Source: Bifidobacterium callitrichos DSM 23973
GTDB taxonomy: Bacteria > Actinomycetota > Actinomycetes > Actinomycetales > Bifidobacteriaceae
Assembly (NCBI RefSeq): GCF_000741175.1
Contig: NZ_JGYS01000013.1
Location: forward strand, 24,139 to 88,138
Length of the DNA stretch: 64,000 nucleotides
Direction of reading: 5' to 3'
Within the stretch, counting starts at the first letter, position 1. Each line of letters starts with the position of its first letter. The notes below the pieces were generated by a model. It did no database searches. It saw only the letters and a program-made list of their open reading frames with translations, and had not been told where the DNA came from. The position numbers were made by a program, and so were the translations under genes. Below are positions 62,921 through 64,000 of this stretch, one piece after another.

Positions 62921-64000
62921 ATGACCTCAGCGGTGGATGGTCTCAAGCAACGATTCATGGAAATAAGCCGTCCGGACGACGACGGCGTGTACCGTAACGG
63001 CGCGGCCAAACGCAAGGCCCGCACCGAACTCGCGATGACGAGCCTCAAGGCCCTGTGGGCCGAGGCGACGGCCGCCACAAGCTTCCCCGTCCCCGATCAC
63101 GGCATCGGATTCGCCGCGGTCGGCTCGCTCGCCCGCGGCCAGATCGGCCCGTCCTCCGACCTTGATCTCGTCATCATCTACGATCCGCATGCGATCAACG
63201 ACCAGCAGCTCAACGAGCTCGCCAACAAACTGTGGTATCCGCTGTGGGATTCCGGACTCGACCTCGACCATTCGATCCGCACGCGTCAGCAGTGCGAATC
63301 GGTCACCGACCATGATCTGCCCGCCGCGATGGGCTGGCTCGACGTCGACCCGATCGCCGGCGACACCGCGCTCATCCGCGAAACCTCCGATTCGATCCTC
63401 GAGCGCTGGCGCAAGGCCGCGCGCAAACGCCTGCCCGAACTGCTCGACTCCGCCAGATCGCGTCTTGACGAGTTCGGTCGACTCCAATACCTGAACCAGC
63501 CCGACGTCAAGGAGGCGCGCGGAGGCCTGCGCGACTCGGTCCTCGTCTCCGCGCTCGCCGTCTCCTGGCTGGCCGATCGCCCGCACGGCGTCTACGACGA
63601 GGCCGTCGACCGCCTGCTTGACGTGCGCGACTGCATCCATCTGGTCGCCAACAAGGACACGAACCTGCTGCTCACCCCCTATCAGGACAAGGTCGCCGCG
63701 ATGCTCGGCCTCGCCGATCCGACCCTGCCGGCCGGCGGCGAACGCGAGGCCAAGTCGATCGACGACATGCAGACGATGCTCGCACGCATCGGCCGCCGCA
63801 TCGCGTTCTCGCTCGACTCCACCGCCTCCCGCGCCGAGCATTCGCTCACGCATGAGAAGCCGCGATTCGCGTTCTTCCAGATGTTCTCCCAGCGTGCCGG
63901 CGGACACCGCGAGGCGCCGAAGTTCGACATCCTCGCGCCCGGCGTCGCCGAACACGAGCATGAGGTCGTGCTCGCGCCCGGCGTCGACCCGTCCGCCGAC
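62921..64000 (+). CDS. glnD: [Protein-PII] uridylyl/adenylyltransferase, 3' end outside the window
   Basis: The first 360 codons are present. The start at 62921 has AGGAAAAGAG about eight bases upstream. The nucleotidyltransferase motif GSLARGQIGPSSDLDLVIIYD shows the Gly-Ser and Asp-x-Asp catalytic residues, followed by the GlnD-type RGGLRDSV block and VRDCIHLVANKDTN. The enzyme modifies Tyr51 of the P-II protein in response to nitrogen status. In actinobacteria the group transferred can be AMP rather than UMP. The C-terminal HD and ACT domains would lie beyond the window. Confidence 0.95.
   Translation, partial: MTSAVDGLKQRFMEISRPDDDGVYRNGAAKRKARTELAMTSLKALWAEATAATSFPVPDHGIGFAAVGSLARGQIGPSSDLDLVIIYDPHAINDQQLNELANKLWYPLWDSGLDLDHSIRTRQQCESVTDHDLPAAMGWLDVDPIAGDTALIRETSDSILERWRKAARKRLPELLDSARSRLDEFGRLQYLNQPDVKEARGGLRDSVLVSALAVSWLADRPHGVYDEAVDRLLDVRDCIHLVANKDTNLLLTPYQDKVAAMLGLADPTLPAGGEREAKSIDDMQTMLARIGRRIAFSLDSTASRAEHSLTHEKPRFAFFQMFSQRAGGHREAPKFDILAPGVAEHEHEVVLAPGVDPSAD

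Overview
The window is GC-rich chromosomal DNA that looks like a Bifidobacterium or a close relative. The evidence is the ftsY-amtB-glnB-glnD block at the right end, the fused rmlC-rmlD gene, the high-GC codon usage and the family of secreted proteins ending in YR-x-YNPN repeats. No rRNA, tRNA, insertion sequence or CRISPR array was seen.

Layout. (1) 1-1094: end of an AlbA_2/HATPase regulator read leftward, preceded by a striking array of 11-bp operator-like repeats. (2) 1.2-13.2 kb: four large secreted proteins (called A, B, C, D here) with InlB-type repeats and a C-terminal DUF5648-like module, in alternating orientation (+,-,+,-). All four begin with the same 98-bp block (leader plus start of the signal peptide), and B and D share a 437-bp 3' end with one mismatch. 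A 140-aa unknown protein, a 53-aa membrane protein and a candidate small RNA lie between them. (3) 13.4-14.8 kb: a tyrosine recombinase. (4) 14.9-34.4 kb: a cell-surface polysaccharide locus: dTDP-rhamnose synthesis (rmlA, rmlB, rmlCD), an ABC exporter (Wzm/Wzt type), a 1366-aa multi-domain glycosyltransferase, two GT-C-like membrane proteins, GT4 and GT2 enzymes, a flippase and UDP-glucose dehydrogenase. (5) 34.7-50.5 kb: five more secreted proteins with the same C-terminal module, fused to CAP, vWA, vWA plus metzincin, vWA plus cysteine-protease-like, and beta-helix regions. (6) 50.6-57.7 kb: three GT2 enzymes, UDP-galactopyranose mutase (galactofuranose supply) and a single-pass membrane protein, separated by non-coding repeat arrays. 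(7) 58.1-64 kb: a TetR regulator and the housekeeping genes ftsY, amtB, glnB and glnD (cut by the window end).

How it fits together. Regions 4 and 6 probably build and export rhamnose- and galactofuranose-containing surface glycans. Nine secreted proteins share one C-terminal repeat module, which is likely a common wall- or glycan-anchoring device carrying interchangeable heads. The most interesting feature is the A-D family: its nucleotide-identical start block holds a TTCCTG-7-CAGGAA inverted repeat centred on the start codon, occurs in inverted copies and sits next to a recombinase. This suggests a surface-variation system based on inversion or gene conversion. That is an inference, to be tested by looking for alternative junctions.
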